The translations under genes and the position numbers were made by a program. From positions 20,113 through 84,112 of the forward strand of contig NZ_BOOA01000040.1 of NCBI RefSeq assembly GCF_016862995.1: a DNA stretch of 64,000 bases. Direction: 5' to 3'. This DNA comes from Acrocarpospora phusangensis (GTDB lineage: Bacteria > Actinomycetota > Actinomycetes > Streptosporangiales > Streptosporangiaceae). Numbering within the stretch: the first letter of the stretch is position 1; each line of letters begins with the position of its first letter. Under the pieces are notes generated by a model, which was not told the origin of the DNA, did no database searches, and saw only the letters and a list, made by a program, of their open reading frames with translations. Positions 42,621 to 54,399 of the stretch are shown one piece after another.

Positions 42621-43220
42621 ATGAGCGACCGGGAAACGACCAAGGGAGTCGAGAACGTCACCGCACTGAAGGCCTTCGCCCATCCGCTGCGCATTCGCCT
42701 TTACTACGCCCTGCGCAATGCGAGAGTGGCCACGGTCTCCTATCTGGCGAACGCGGTCGAAGTCCCCATCGCCCAGGCCAGTTACCACCTGAAACAGCTC
42801 AGCCAGCACGGATTCATCGAACCCGCCCCGCAGTACGCGCGCGACGCCCGCGAGCGCTGGTGGCAGCTGAGCAGTCAGCGCCTGCGCTGGGATGCCTCCA
42901 CCGTCCTGGACGAACCGGAGGCCGCGGGTGTCGCCGCCATGATCAAGAACAGCGCGGTGCGGGAGCAGTACCGGCTCATCGAGGAGTTCAACGAGAGCGG
43001 CGACTGGGACACCGGATGGCTGGACGCGGCGTTCATGGTGGACGTCACCGTCGACCTCACCCGCGCCGAACTCGCCGGCATGCACGCGGAGCTGATGGCG
43101 GTGGTCGAGCGCTACACGGCCCTGTCCAGGAGGCGGTCGTCGACCCAGCCCGAGGTGGAACGGGTGATGTGCGTCATGCACGGGTTCCCGGTCAGACGCG
43201 CGACCGGCGGTGACACCTGA
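42621..43220 (+). CDS. ArsR-like winged-helix transcriptional regulator
   Basis: The roughly 199-residue protein has a winged-helix DNA-binding region at its N-terminus (ALKAFAHPLRIRLYYALRNA, AQASYHLKQLSQHGFIEPAP) typical of ArsR/HTH_20 regulators. A helical C-terminal part of unknown function follows. No CxC metal motif is visible. ATG at 42621 is preferred over a GTG at 42609 because GGTGAG lies about seven bases before it. It overlaps the MFS transporter start as TGATG. It probably controls the exporter in response to a small molecule. Confidence 0.85.
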   Translation: MSDRETTKGVENVTALKAFAHPLRIRLYYALRNARVATVSYLANAVEVPIAQASYHLKQLSQHGFIEPAPQYARDARERWWQLSSQRLRWDASTVLDEPEAAGVAAMIKNSAVREQYRLIEEFNESGDWDTGWLDAAFMVDVTVDLTRAELAGMHAELMAVVERYTALSRRRSSTQPEVERVMCVMHGFPVRRATGGDT

Positions 43221-44446
43221 TGAGCCCTCACCCGTTACGTACGCGGGCCCTCTTCCTGCTCTGGCTGGCCAGCTTCTGCACCGAGGCAACCCGCTGGGCG
43301 CTGCTCATCGCCCTCCCGCTGTACGCGCTGTCCATCACCGGCTCCGCCCTCGTCACCTCCACGGTCGCCATGCTCGGCCTGCTGCCGAGCCTGCTGCTCA
43401 CCCCGCTGGCCGGAATCCTCGCCGACCGGTGGAACCGCTCCCGCTTCATGGCCGTCCTGACGGTCTCCCGGGCGCTCCTGCTGCTCCCGCTGCTGCTCGT
43501 GCAGGACGGCGACCGGTTGTGGATCGTCTACCTGGTCGTCGCGGCCGAAGCCGGGCTCACCGCGATGTTCGAGTCGGTGAAGAACGCCATGGTGCCGTCG
43601 GTGGTGGAACCCGGCCAGCTGGTCACCGCCAACGCCGCGATCAGCCTCAACAGCAACCTGGGACGCCTGGTCGGCAGCCCGGTCGGCGGGTTCGTGCTGG
43701 CCTGGACGGGACTGCCCGGCGTCGTCGCGGCAACCGTCACGCCCCTGGTCGTCACCGTCCTGCTGGTGCTGGCGCTGCCCGGCGCCAAGACCAGGACGGT
43801 CGCCCGGGCCGTCCCCGCCTTCTGGCGAGGCGCCTCGGCCGGGCTCAGCCTGATCGCGCGCACCCCGGAGCTCCGGGCCGTCGCCGTGGTCCTCGGCCTG
43901 CTGTCGCTCGCCCAGGGCCTGTTCGTGATCTTCTTCCTCCTGTTCGTCACCGACGTACTCGGCGCCGGCGAACCGGAGGCCGGCCTGCTGCGCGGCGTAC
44001 AGGCGGTCGGCGGGCTGCTCGGCGGCGCGCTGACCGGCTACCTGGCGCGCCGGCTCGACGTACGCCGCCTGACGGCCTACAGCCTGCTCGCCTTCGGGGT
44101 GGTCAGCCTGGCCATCTGGAACTCCGCCGCGCTGACCTCCGCGATCTGGTTCTACGCGGGGCTGTTCACGCTGAGCGGCGCGCCCTCCGTCTGGGTCATG
44201 GCCGGCTGGCTGTCGGTGGCGCAGGAGGCGACCCCCGACGAGCTGCGCGGACGGGTCATGAGCGCCATGTTCGCGCTCTCCGACGGGGTCCAGGCGATCG
44301 GCCTCATGCTGGCGGGCGTGCTGGCCGGCCTGCTGCCCATGCCCGCGCTGCTCAACGGGCAGGCGGCGGTGTTCTTCCTGGCGGCGGCACTCTTCTGGCG
44401 GATGCTGGCGCCCCAGCGGGAACGGTCGTCGGATACGAGCCGGTGA
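43220..44446 (+). CDS. MFS transporter (drug exporter-like, DHA3/enterobactin-exporter type)
   Basis: The 408-residue protein has twelve predicted membrane segments. The loop GILADRWNRSRFMAVL after TM2 and the C-terminal half motif (VAQEATPDELRGRVMSAMFAL) mark the DHA3-type MFS exporters. It is translationally coupled to the ArsR-like regulator, a common arrangement for resistance or product export. A TTA codon is codon 6 (43235-43237), which would make expression dependent on the rare leucyl-tRNA. The 3' end overlaps the convergent PurF gene by 95 bp. Substrate unknown; the NRPS product is a guess. Confidence 0.9.
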   Translation: MSPHPLRTRALFLLWLASFCTEATRWALLIALPLYALSITGSALVTSTVAMLGLLPSLLLTPLAGILADRWNRSRFMAVLTVSRALLLLPLLLVQDGDRLWIVYLVVAAEAGLTAMFESVKNAMVPSVVEPGQLVTANAAISLNSNLGRLVGSPVGGFVLAWTGLPGVVAATVTPLVVTVLLVLALPGAKTRTVARAVPAFWRGASAGLSLIARTPELRAVAVVLGLLSLAQGLFVIFFLLFVTDVLGAGEPEAGLLRGVQAVGGLLGGALTGYLARRLDVRRLTAYSLLAFGVVSLAIWNSAALTSAIWFYAGLFTLSGAPSVWVMAGWLSVAQEATPDELRGRVMSAMFALSDGVQAIGLMLAGVLAGLLPMPALLNGQAAVFFLAAALFWRMLAPQRERSSDTSR

Positions 44447-45776
44447 AGCAGCCCATGCAGAGCGAGGGCTCGCCGCCCACCGCCTCGCGCATGCCCTCCG
44501 CGGAGAGGAACTCCAGCGAGTCGGCCCCGACGTGCGCGCCGATCTCCGCCGCGCTCATGCGGTGGCCGGCCAGCTCCTCCTGGGAGCTGATGTCCACCCC
44601 GAAGTAGCACGGCCACGAGATCGTCGCCGAGGCGATCCGCACGTGCACCTCGGCCGCGCCCGCCCGCCGCAGCAGCGCCACCGCCTGCCGCATGGACGTG
44701 GCCCGCACCAGCGAGTCGTCCACCAGCACCACCCGCCGCCCGCGCACCACCTCGGGCACCGGGTTCAGCTTCAGCCGCACGTCGTCGCGCCGTCTCCCGT
44801 CACCCGGCCGCAGGAAGGTACGGCCCAGGTAGTGGTTGCGCACCAGCCCTTCGCCGTAGTCGATCCCCGCGGCCCGGGCGTAGCCGAGCGCGGCCGGCCT
44901 GGCGGTGTCCGGCACGGGCACCACCACGTCCGCGGCCACCGGCGACCGGGCCGCCAGCAGGGCGCCGAAGGCCTGCCGTACCTGCTGGACGCGTCTGCCG
45001 CCGATCAGGGAGTCCGGCCTGGCGATGTAGACGTGCTCGAACAGGCAGGTGGCGGGGGGCGCGGCGGCGAAGTGTTCCGAGCGCAGGCCGTCCTGGTCGA
45101 TGACCAGGAGCTCGCCGGGTTCGACGTCGCGCACGAAGTCCGCTCCGGCGGCGTCCAGGACCGCGCTCTCTGAGGCGACCATCCAGCCGCCGTCCGGCAG
45201 CCGGCCCAGGCAGAGCGGCCGGAACCCGTGCGGGTCCCGCGCGGCGCAGAGCAGCGAGCGGGTGGCCAGCACCAGGCAGTACGCGCCGTGCACCCGGCCC
45301 AGCAGCTCGCGCAGCGCCTGGGCGGGTGGTTCGTCCCGGCCGGCCAGCTGGTCGGTGAGCACCTGGGAGTCGCTCTCGCCCTCCCGCTCCCGCGGCCCGC
45401 CCGTACGCAGATAGCCGACCCCCCGCCGGTTGAGCGAGCCCCGGTCGATCCGCAACACGTTGCCGTTGTGCGCCAGCGCGAAGTGCTCGCCCGCCCGGGT
45501 GACGCCCACCAGCGGCTGCGCGCCGGCCACGCTGTCCCCGCCGGCCGTGGGGTAGCGTACGTGGCCGATGCCCACCCGGCCCGAGAGTTCCTCCAGCGAG
45601 CCCTCGCGGAACACCTCGGTCACCAGGCCGGCGCCGCGCAGTGTGCGCAGCGCCACACCGTCGCCCACCGTGACCCCCGCCGACTCCTGCCCGCGGTGCT
45701 GCGCCGCCAGCAGGCCCGCGTAGACGGCCCACGACACCGGCCCTTCCGGACGCCAGACGCCAACGACTCCGCACAT
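44352..45776 (-). CDS. Amidophosphoribosyltransferase (PurF) paralogue in NRPS cluster
   Basis: The protein (474 residues from MCGVVGVW at 45776) has the N-terminal catalytic Cys of class II glutamine amidotransferases, QHRGQESAG, GHVRYPTAGG and HNGN. The PRTase motif is VVLVDDSLVRATSMRQ, diverged from the usual DDSIVRGTT. Cysteines that could ligate a [4Fe-4S] cluster are present (ATCLFEH, WPCYFG, CMGCFTG). PurF makes phosphoribosylamine, the first step of purine synthesis. Its place in a biosynthetic cluster, apart from other pur genes, suggests a paralogue used for product-related amination or phosphoribosylation. A housekeeping role is possible if the chromosome lacks another copy. Confidence 0.82.
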   Translation of the reverse strand: MCGVVGVWRPEGPVSWAVYAGLLAAQHRGQESAGVTVGDGVALRTLRGAGLVTEVFREGSLEELSGRVGIGHVRYPTAGGDSVAGAQPLVGVTRAGEHFALAHNGNVLRIDRGSLNRRGVGYLRTGGPREREGESDSQVLTDQLAGRDEPPAQALRELLGRVHGAYCLVLATRSLLCAARDPHGFRPLCLGRLPDGGWMVASESAVLDAAGADFVRDVEPGELLVIDQDGLRSEHFAAAPPATCLFEHVYIARPDSLIGGRRVQQVRQAFGALLAARSPVAADVVVPVPDTARPAALGYARAAGIDYGEGLVRNHYLGRTFLRPGDGRRRDDVRLKLNPVPEVVRGRRVVLVDDSLVRATSMRQAVALLRRAGAAEVHVRIASATISWPCYFGVDISSQEELAGHRMSAAEIGAHVGADSLEFLSAEGMREAVGGEPSLCMGCFTGSYPTTVPAGAPASARRVPPPGRTPPPAR

Positions 45777-45793
45777 CGCCATCTCCTCGGAAT

Positions 45794-45811
45794 ATCGATC
45801 ATCTCATCGAT
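45794..45811. promoter_or_regulatory. Repeated ATCGAT half-sites in the PurF/AsnRS-like divergent promoter region
   Basis: ATCGAT occurs at 45794-45799 and 45806-45811, an 18-bp site close to the PurF start, within the 172-bp divergent region 45777-45948. The surrounding bases are AT-rich. It is a plausible operator or promoter element. The binding protein is not known. Confidence 0.35.
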
Positions 45812-45948
45812 TAAATCCCGCGGACGGTGCACCGCCAGCGGACGCGGGGAAACTGCCGCAATGGTGCCGATAGAAGTGCCGAATGGCCTGGAAGGGCGAT
45901 CGTAATATCGGCGTTATCTACCACAGGCGATTTCTGGGAGCAGATCAG

Positions 45949-46953
45949 ATGAGTCATCCTGCCGTCCCAATGGCCGATCGGCTACCGCCGGGGCCCCGCG
46001 CTCACCTCACCTCCGCCAGGACCAGGACGATCCTGCGGATCCAGGACCGGATCCTCGCGCTGGCGCGGGAGCACCTGCACGGGGAGGGATTCGTGGAACT
46101 CCTCCCGCCCGTGATCGGCCCGGTCACCGATCCGGGCATCCGCGGCGCCAAACAGCTCGACGTCGACTTCTACGGCCACCGCTACAAGCTCATGACCAGC
46201 GCCTTCGTCTACAAGCAGGCGTCACTGCTGGCCTTCGACAAGATCGTGTACGTGGCCCCCAACGTACGGCTGGAGCCGCTGGAGACCGCCTCCACCCACC
46301 GCCACCTGGCCGAGTTCCACCAGCTCGACATCGAGGTGGCGCACGCCTCCCGGGAGGACGTCATGGCGCTGGCCGAGCGCCTGATCGTCCACGTCGTGGG
46401 CGGCCTGCTGGACTCGATGGAGGAGGAGCTGGCCGGGCTCGGCCGTACCCGCGCCGACTTCGCGTCCCTGCTCACCAAGGCTTTCGCGCGGGTGCCGCAC
46501 CCGGAGGCGGTGGCCGATCTGATCGCGGGCGGGCACCGCCAGGACCCCGGTACGGAGATCGACTGGACGGCCGAGCGCATCCTGTCCGAGCGGGCGGACG
46601 GCCCGGTGTTCGTCACCGACTACCCGAAGGGCTCGCGCTGCTTCCTGGAGCGCGAGGACCCGGACCGGCCGCGGATCCTGCGGACCTTCGACCTGCTCAT
46701 GCCCGAGGGCTACGGCGAGGTCATCAGCGGCGGCGAGCGGGAGGCCGACTATCCGCTGCTGATCACGCGCATTCGCGAGACGGGGGAGAACCCCGCGAAA
46801 TACGGCTGGTATTTGGAGGAGGTGAAGAAAGGCATACCCCCGAGCGCGGGTTTCGGTCTGGGAATACAGCGATTCACCCGCTATCTCGCGGGCGCGGAAT
46901 TCGTGTGGGAGGCCGCGGCCTTTCCCAAAGTGCCGGGCGTGGTCTCACCATGA
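45949..46953 (+). CDS. Asparaginyl-tRNA synthetase-like class II enzyme without anticodon domain
   Basis: The 334-residue protein contains only the class II catalytic core: motif 2 region HRHLAEFHQLDIEV, GAKQLDVDFYGHRYKLMTSA, and motif 3 GFGLGIQRFTRYLAG. The N-terminal OB-fold anticodon-binding domain of true AsnRS is absent and the usual FRAE is VRLE. Similar proteins (archaeal asparagine synthetase-related enzymes) activate aspartate and amidate it, and others load amino acids in natural-product pathways. ATG at 45949 follows GGGAG. The stop overlaps the LuxR gene (ATGA). In this cluster it probably activates or amidates an amino acid instead of charging tRNA for translation. Confidence 0.8.
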   Translation: MSHPAVPMADRLPPGPRAHLTSARTRTILRIQDRILALAREHLHGEGFVELLPPVIGPVTDPGIRGAKQLDVDFYGHRYKLMTSAFVYKQASLLAFDKIVYVAPNVRLEPLETASTHRHLAEFHQLDIEVAHASREDVMALAERLIVHVVGGLLDSMEEELAGLGRTRADFASLLTKAFARVPHPEAVADLIAGGHRQDPGTEIDWTAERILSERADGPVFVTDYPKGSRCFLEREDPDRPRILRTFDLLMPEGYGEVISGGEREADYPLLITRIRETGENPAKYGWYLEEVKKGIPPSAGFGLGIQRFTRYLAGAEFVWEAAAFPKVPGVVSP

Positions 46954-47618
46954 CGATGATCGTGGCGGGTGGCGCCGAGCCGCCCCGCGTGCTGCTGGCC
47001 GACAGCGACCCGATCTCCCGGCACGTCCTCGGCGGCACCCTGCGCGAGGCCGCGGAGCTCGACCTCATCGCCGCCACCGACAGCCGCCGCCCGGTGCGGG
47101 AGTGGCCGCTGCGGGAGGCGGACCTGGTCGTCATCGTGGCCGGGCCGAGGGAGAACCACGTGCGGCTGGTCCAGGAGCTGACCGGCGAAGGCGTACGGGC
47201 GCTGCTCATCGGGGTGGACTGGACCAGGCACAGCATCGAGGCGGCCTTCGCCTCCGACGTCTGCGGCTGCATCAGCAAGGATTGGGCGGTCACCGACCTG
47301 GTGGCCGCCGCCGTCGCCGCGGCCTCCGGCTACGTCGTCCTGTCCCCCGACCTCGTCGGGATGTGCGTGCAGGTCAAGCCGATGTCCCCGGTGGGGGCGC
47401 TGGAGAGCAGGCTGCGCGCGCTGACCGTGCGGGAGCGCGAGGTGCTCACCCTGCTGGCCGAGGGCATGACCACGGCCGAGGTCGCGCGCCGGCTGACCGT
47501 GTCCCGGGCCACCGTGAAGAGCCACGTGTCGCACGTGCTGACCAAGGTGGGCGCCCGCAACCGCATGGAGGCCGTGCTGCTCATGCGCTCGGCCCTCGGT
47601 TGCGGGCTGGACCCCTGA
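46950..47618 (+). CDS. LuxR/NarL-type regulator with atypical receiver domain
   Basis: The 222-residue protein has an N-terminal receiver-like domain (PRVLLADSDPISRHVLGGTL) and a C-terminal LuxR helix-turn-helix (LTVREREVLTLLAEGMTTAE, VSRATVKSHVSHVLTKV). The usual phosphoacceptor Asp at the end of beta-3 is missing: the segment reads DLVVIVAGP. The conserved Lys is retained (CISKDW). It is therefore probably phosphorylation-independent and ligand-controlled, as many cluster-situated regulators are. It starts inside the AsnRS-like stop and no kinase gene is adjacent. It probably activates the NRPS cluster. Confidence 0.85.
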   Translation: MTMIVAGGAEPPRVLLADSDPISRHVLGGTLREAAELDLIAATDSRRPVREWPLREADLVVIVAGPRENHVRLVQELTGEGVRALLIGVDWTRHSIEAAFASDVCGCISKDWAVTDLVAAAVAAASGYVVLSPDLVGMCVQVKPMSPVGALESRLRALTVREREVLTLLAEGMTTAEVARRLTVSRATVKSHVSHVLTKVGARNRMEAVLLMRSALGCGLDP

Positions 47619-47624
47619 CATTCC

Positions 47625-50600
47625 TCATCCCGGTACGGCCAGCCGCTCGGCCAGCGCCGCCACCGTCGGATGCCGGAACAGCGTCGCCACGCTCAGCTCG
47701 ACGCCGAGTTCCGCCCGGGCCCGGCTGACCAGCCGCAGCGCCAGCAGGGAGTGCCCGCCGATCTGGAAGAAGTCGTCGTCCACCCCCACCGAGGGCAGCT
47801 TCAGCACCTGCGCGTACAGCTCGCAGAGCGCCTCCTCGCGCTCGTTCGCCGGCTGGCCGGCGCCGATCTCGGCCGCGTAGTCGGGCGCCGGCAGCGCCCG
47901 CCGGTCCAGCTTGCCGTTCGGCCCGATCGGGAAGTGCTCCAGGACGACCAATGCGCTCGGGCGCATGTACTCCGGCAGCCGCGCCGCCAGGTGCCGCCGC
48001 AGTTCCGGCAGCTCCAGGGCGGCGGGGTCGGCCGGGATGAGGTAGGCGATCAGGCGGTCGTCCCCGGACCCGTTCCCGCCGATCAGCACCCTGGCCCCGG
48101 CGACCTGCGGGTGGCCGGTGAGCACGGCCTCCACCTCGCCGGGCTCGATCCGGAAGCCGCGCAGCTTCAGCTGGTCGTCGGCCCGGCCCGCGAACTCCAG
48201 CACGCCCCGGCCGGACCAGCGGACCAGGTCGCCGGTGCGGTACATGCGCCGTCCGGGCGGGCCGTACGGGTCGGCGACGAAACGTTCGGCGGTGTAGGCG
48301 GGCTTGGCCAGGTAGCCGTGGGCCAGGCCGGCGCCGGTCAGGTACAGCTCGCCGATCATGCCAGGAGGGACCAGCTGGAGGTCGTCGTCCAGGACGTACA
48401 TGCCCTTGCCGGCCACCGGGCGGCCCAGCGGGATCACGCCGCGCCCGGCGTCCGCGGCGGTGATCGGGTGCCAGACCGAGACCATCATGCATTCCAGCGG
48501 CGAGTACGCGTTGACCACCCGCAGCCCCGGATGCTCACGCGTGATCCGCCGGATGTGCGGCACGGAGGCCGCCTCGCCGCCGGTCAGCAGCTGGGTCAGC
48601 CCGCCGAGAAGGCCGGGATGCTCCTCGACCAGGAAGTTGAGCAGGCTGGCGGAGAAATGCGCGGTGGTGACGCGATGCTCGGCGAGCAGCCGGGCGATGG
48701 CGGCCGGGTCGGGGGTGGGGCCGGGCTGCAGCACGCACGTCCCGCCGGTCAGCAGCGGGCCGAACAGCTCGAAGGCGAAGGCGTCCCACGAGGTCGGGGA
48801 GGACTGCAGGACGACGTCTCCCGGGGCGAAAAGGGCGAAGTCCCCGGCGGCCAGGGTGGTGGTGATCGCCCCGTGGGGCGCGATCACCCCTTTGGGCCGG
48901 CCCAGGGAGCCGGAGGTGAACATGACACAGGCCGCCTCCTGCGGGCGCGTGTCCGGCAGAGGAGCGGGCACGGCACCGTCGATCCGGGCCCGGTCGCCGT
49001 CCAGCCGGAGGATCTCGGCGCCGGGTGTGTCCAGCCGATCCGCCAGCGCCGAGACGGTGACGATCAGGGGCGCCCGCGTGCCGGTCAGGGACTGCCGCAG
49101 CCGTTCGGTGGGGAAGCCGGGGTCCAGCACCAGGTAGGCGCCGCCCGCTTTGAGCACCGCGAGGATGGCCGTGACCAGCTCTGGCGAGCGCTCCAGGTGC
49201 AGGCCCACCCACACGCCCGCGCGTACGCCCCGGGACAGGAGATACCAGGCCAGGCGGTCGGCGCGCTCGTCGAGTTCGGCGTAGGTGAGGCGTTCGTCCT
49301 GGAAGATCAGCGCCGTGGCGTCCGGGGTGCGGGCGGCCTGCCCGGCGAAGGCGTGGTGCACGCAGGCGCCGGCCGGGGCGGCGAGCGGCGCGCCCGTCCA
49401 CTCGGCCAGCAGGCTTTCGCGCTCGGCCGCCGCCGGCGCGGTCAGGTCGCGTACGGCCGTGCCGGGCGCGGTCGCCAGCGTCTCCAGGACGGTGGCGAGC
49501 CGGCGGACCCAGTCGGCGGCCTGGTCGCGGTCGAAGACGTCGGGTCGGAAGTGCAGCCGCAGTTCCAGCCGCCCGGCGGGGACGCCGACCAGGGTGAGCG
49601 GGTAGTGGCTGCTCTCCCGTAGCGCGACCCCGCCCACGGCCGGTCCGCCGTCGGGCGAGTCGAAGGCGTAGTCGCTCATCGGGAAGTTGTCCATCGCGAC
49701 CGTGGTGTCGAACAGATTCCCGTTCATGCCGATCGCCCGGTTGATGTCGGGCAAGCCGAGGTGGTCGTGCTCCATCAGTCGCAGGCGCTGCCGCTGGATC
49801 TCCTGCGCCACCTCGCGCAGGCTGTCGCCCGGCCGCAGCCGTACCCGTACGGGGACGGTGTTGACCAGCATCCCGATCATGCCGTCCGAGCCGGGCAGGC
49901 TAGCCGGCCTGCCGCTCACCGTGCTGCCGAAGACGACGTCGTGCTGCCCGGTGAGGTGGCTCAGCAGTACTGCCCAGGCCGCCTGCACCGCCGTGTTCAC
50001 GGTGATCCCGCATTCCCGCGCGCGGGCCGCCAGCGCTTCGGTCAGGTCCTGTGGCAGCACGGCCGCTGCCATCTCCTGGTCGGCGTGGGCCGCCGGTGAC
50101 CTGCCCGCCTTCTCGGCCAGGTGCGTGGGGCCGGGCAGTCCCGCCAGTTCGGTACGCCAGCGCATCTGCGCGTGGGTCCTGTCCTGGCCGTTCATCCAGG
50201 CCAGGTAGTCACGGAAGGCCGGGGCGGGTGGGAGCTCGCGGCCGCCGTACAAGGCGAGGAGCTCGTTCAGGAGCAGGGCCATCGACCAGCCGTCGATGAC
50301 GCAGTGGTGCGCGGTGACGACCAGGCGATGCCGGTCGCCGCCTTCGCGGATCAGCAGAAAACGCACCAGGCTCGCACTCTCGATGTCGATCCCACGCCGC
50401 CAGTCCGCTTCCAGCTCGGCCTCGGCGCCTCCCGGCGCTTCCGACAAGTCCACTTCTGTCCACTCCGGTACGGCCATGGCGTGAACCACCTGGACGGGGT
50501 CGCCCGAGGCGCGGAAGTGGAAGCTGACGCGCAGGTTCGGATGACGTGACAGCAGGGTCCTGGCGCACTCCCGCAGCCTCGCCGCGTTCAGGGGACCCGA

Positions 50601-50723
50601 CAGGGGCACGGTGAACTGGGCCACATAGAGGCCGTGTGAGTCCTTGTCGAACATCGAGTGGAAGAGCAGGCCCTCCTGCAACGGGGAAAGCGGGAGGACA
50701 TCCACCATGGGGGACGTGGGCAT
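47625..50723 (-). CDS. NRPS module C-A-PCP, no release domain
   Basis: The 1032-residue protein has a condensation domain (residues about 5-430; active site HHCVIDGWS), an adenylation domain (about 450-950) and a carrier protein (FFQIGGHSLLALRLV). No TE or reductase follows. The A domain reads SWDAFAFELF and its core A5 is NAYSPLECMM instead of NxYGPTE. A manual ten-residue code of about DAFHLGAMVK matches no rule I trust, so the substrate is unpredicted. ATG at 50723 follows AGGAG. It accepts from the D-Ser module encoded just upstream. Product release must come from a separate enzyme, such as the thioesterase at 60037. Confidence 0.92.
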   Translation of the reverse strand: MPTSPMVDVLPLSPLQEGLLFHSMFDKDSHGLYVAQFTVPLSGPLNAARLRECARTLLSRHPNLRVSFHFRASGDPVQVVHAMAVPEWTEVDLSEAPGGAEAELEADWRRGIDIESASLVRFLLIREGGDRHRLVVTAHHCVIDGWSMALLLNELLALYGGRELPPAPAFRDYLAWMNGQDRTHAQMRWRTELAGLPGPTHLAEKAGRSPAAHADQEMAAAVLPQDLTEALAARARECGITVNTAVQAAWAVLLSHLTGQHDVVFGSTVSGRPASLPGSDGMIGMLVNTVPVRVRLRPGDSLREVAQEIQRQRLRLMEHDHLGLPDINRAIGMNGNLFDTTVAMDNFPMSDYAFDSPDGGPAVGGVALRESSHYPLTLVGVPAGRLELRLHFRPDVFDRDQAADWVRRLATVLETLATAPGTAVRDLTAPAAAERESLLAEWTGAPLAAPAGACVHHAFAGQAARTPDATALIFQDERLTYAELDERADRLAWYLLSRGVRAGVWVGLHLERSPELVTAILAVLKAGGAYLVLDPGFPTERLRQSLTGTRAPLIVTVSALADRLDTPGAEILRLDGDRARIDGAVPAPLPDTRPQEAACVMFTSGSLGRPKGVIAPHGAITTTLAAGDFALFAPGDVVLQSSPTSWDAFAFELFGPLLTGGTCVLQPGPTPDPAAIARLLAEHRVTTAHFSASLLNFLVEEHPGLLGGLTQLLTGGEAASVPHIRRITREHPGLRVVNAYSPLECMMVSVWHPITAADAGRGVIPLGRPVAGKGMYVLDDDLQLVPPGMIGELYLTGAGLAHGYLAKPAYTAERFVADPYGPPGRRMYRTGDLVRWSGRGVLEFAGRADDQLKLRGFRIEPGEVEAVLTGHPQVAGARVLIGGNGSGDDRLIAYLIPADPAALELPELRRHLAARLPEYMRPSALVVLEHFPIGPNGKLDRRALPAPDYAAEIGAGQPANEREEALCELYAQVLKLPSVGVDDDFFQIGGHSLLALRLVSRARAELGVELSVATLFRHPTVAALAERLAVPG

Positions 50724-50731
50724 GCGGGCTC

Positions 50732-54180
<3,449 letters not shown>

Positions 54181-54184
<4 letters not shown>

Positions 54185-54399
54185 GGCGAATCGCTCCCGT
54201 GCCGGGCCACCAGGCTGGCGGGCCGCAGGTCGGTCCAGGTGGCCTCGACGTAGTCCAGGCACGCCTGCCGGCTGTCGTCGCCGAACACCGCCGTCCACCC
54301 GGCGGGCACTGGGATCGCCGCGGGCCACAGCGAATACTGCCGTTCCTCGTTGACCAGGACGCGGTAGATCGCGCCGTCATCCTCGAAGGGGTTGGCCAT
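54181..54399 (-). CDS. MbtH-like NRPS accessory protein
   Basis: The 72-residue protein has the full family signature: NPFEDD at the N-terminus, [14 protein letters not shown] in the middle and WTDLRPASL near the end. MbtH proteins bind A domains and are needed for their solubility and activity. It lies directly before the A-PCP-E gene (GTGA overlap), so that A domain is its likely main partner. Its start lies 23 bp inside the end of the FMN-protein gene. Confidence 0.97.

Noticed and set aside
44352..45776. PurF as part of a housekeeping purine operon
   Set aside because: No other purine gene is adjacent, the gene is divergent from an AsnRS-like biosynthetic enzyme and the PRTase loop is diverged. 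The housekeeping role is not fully excluded.
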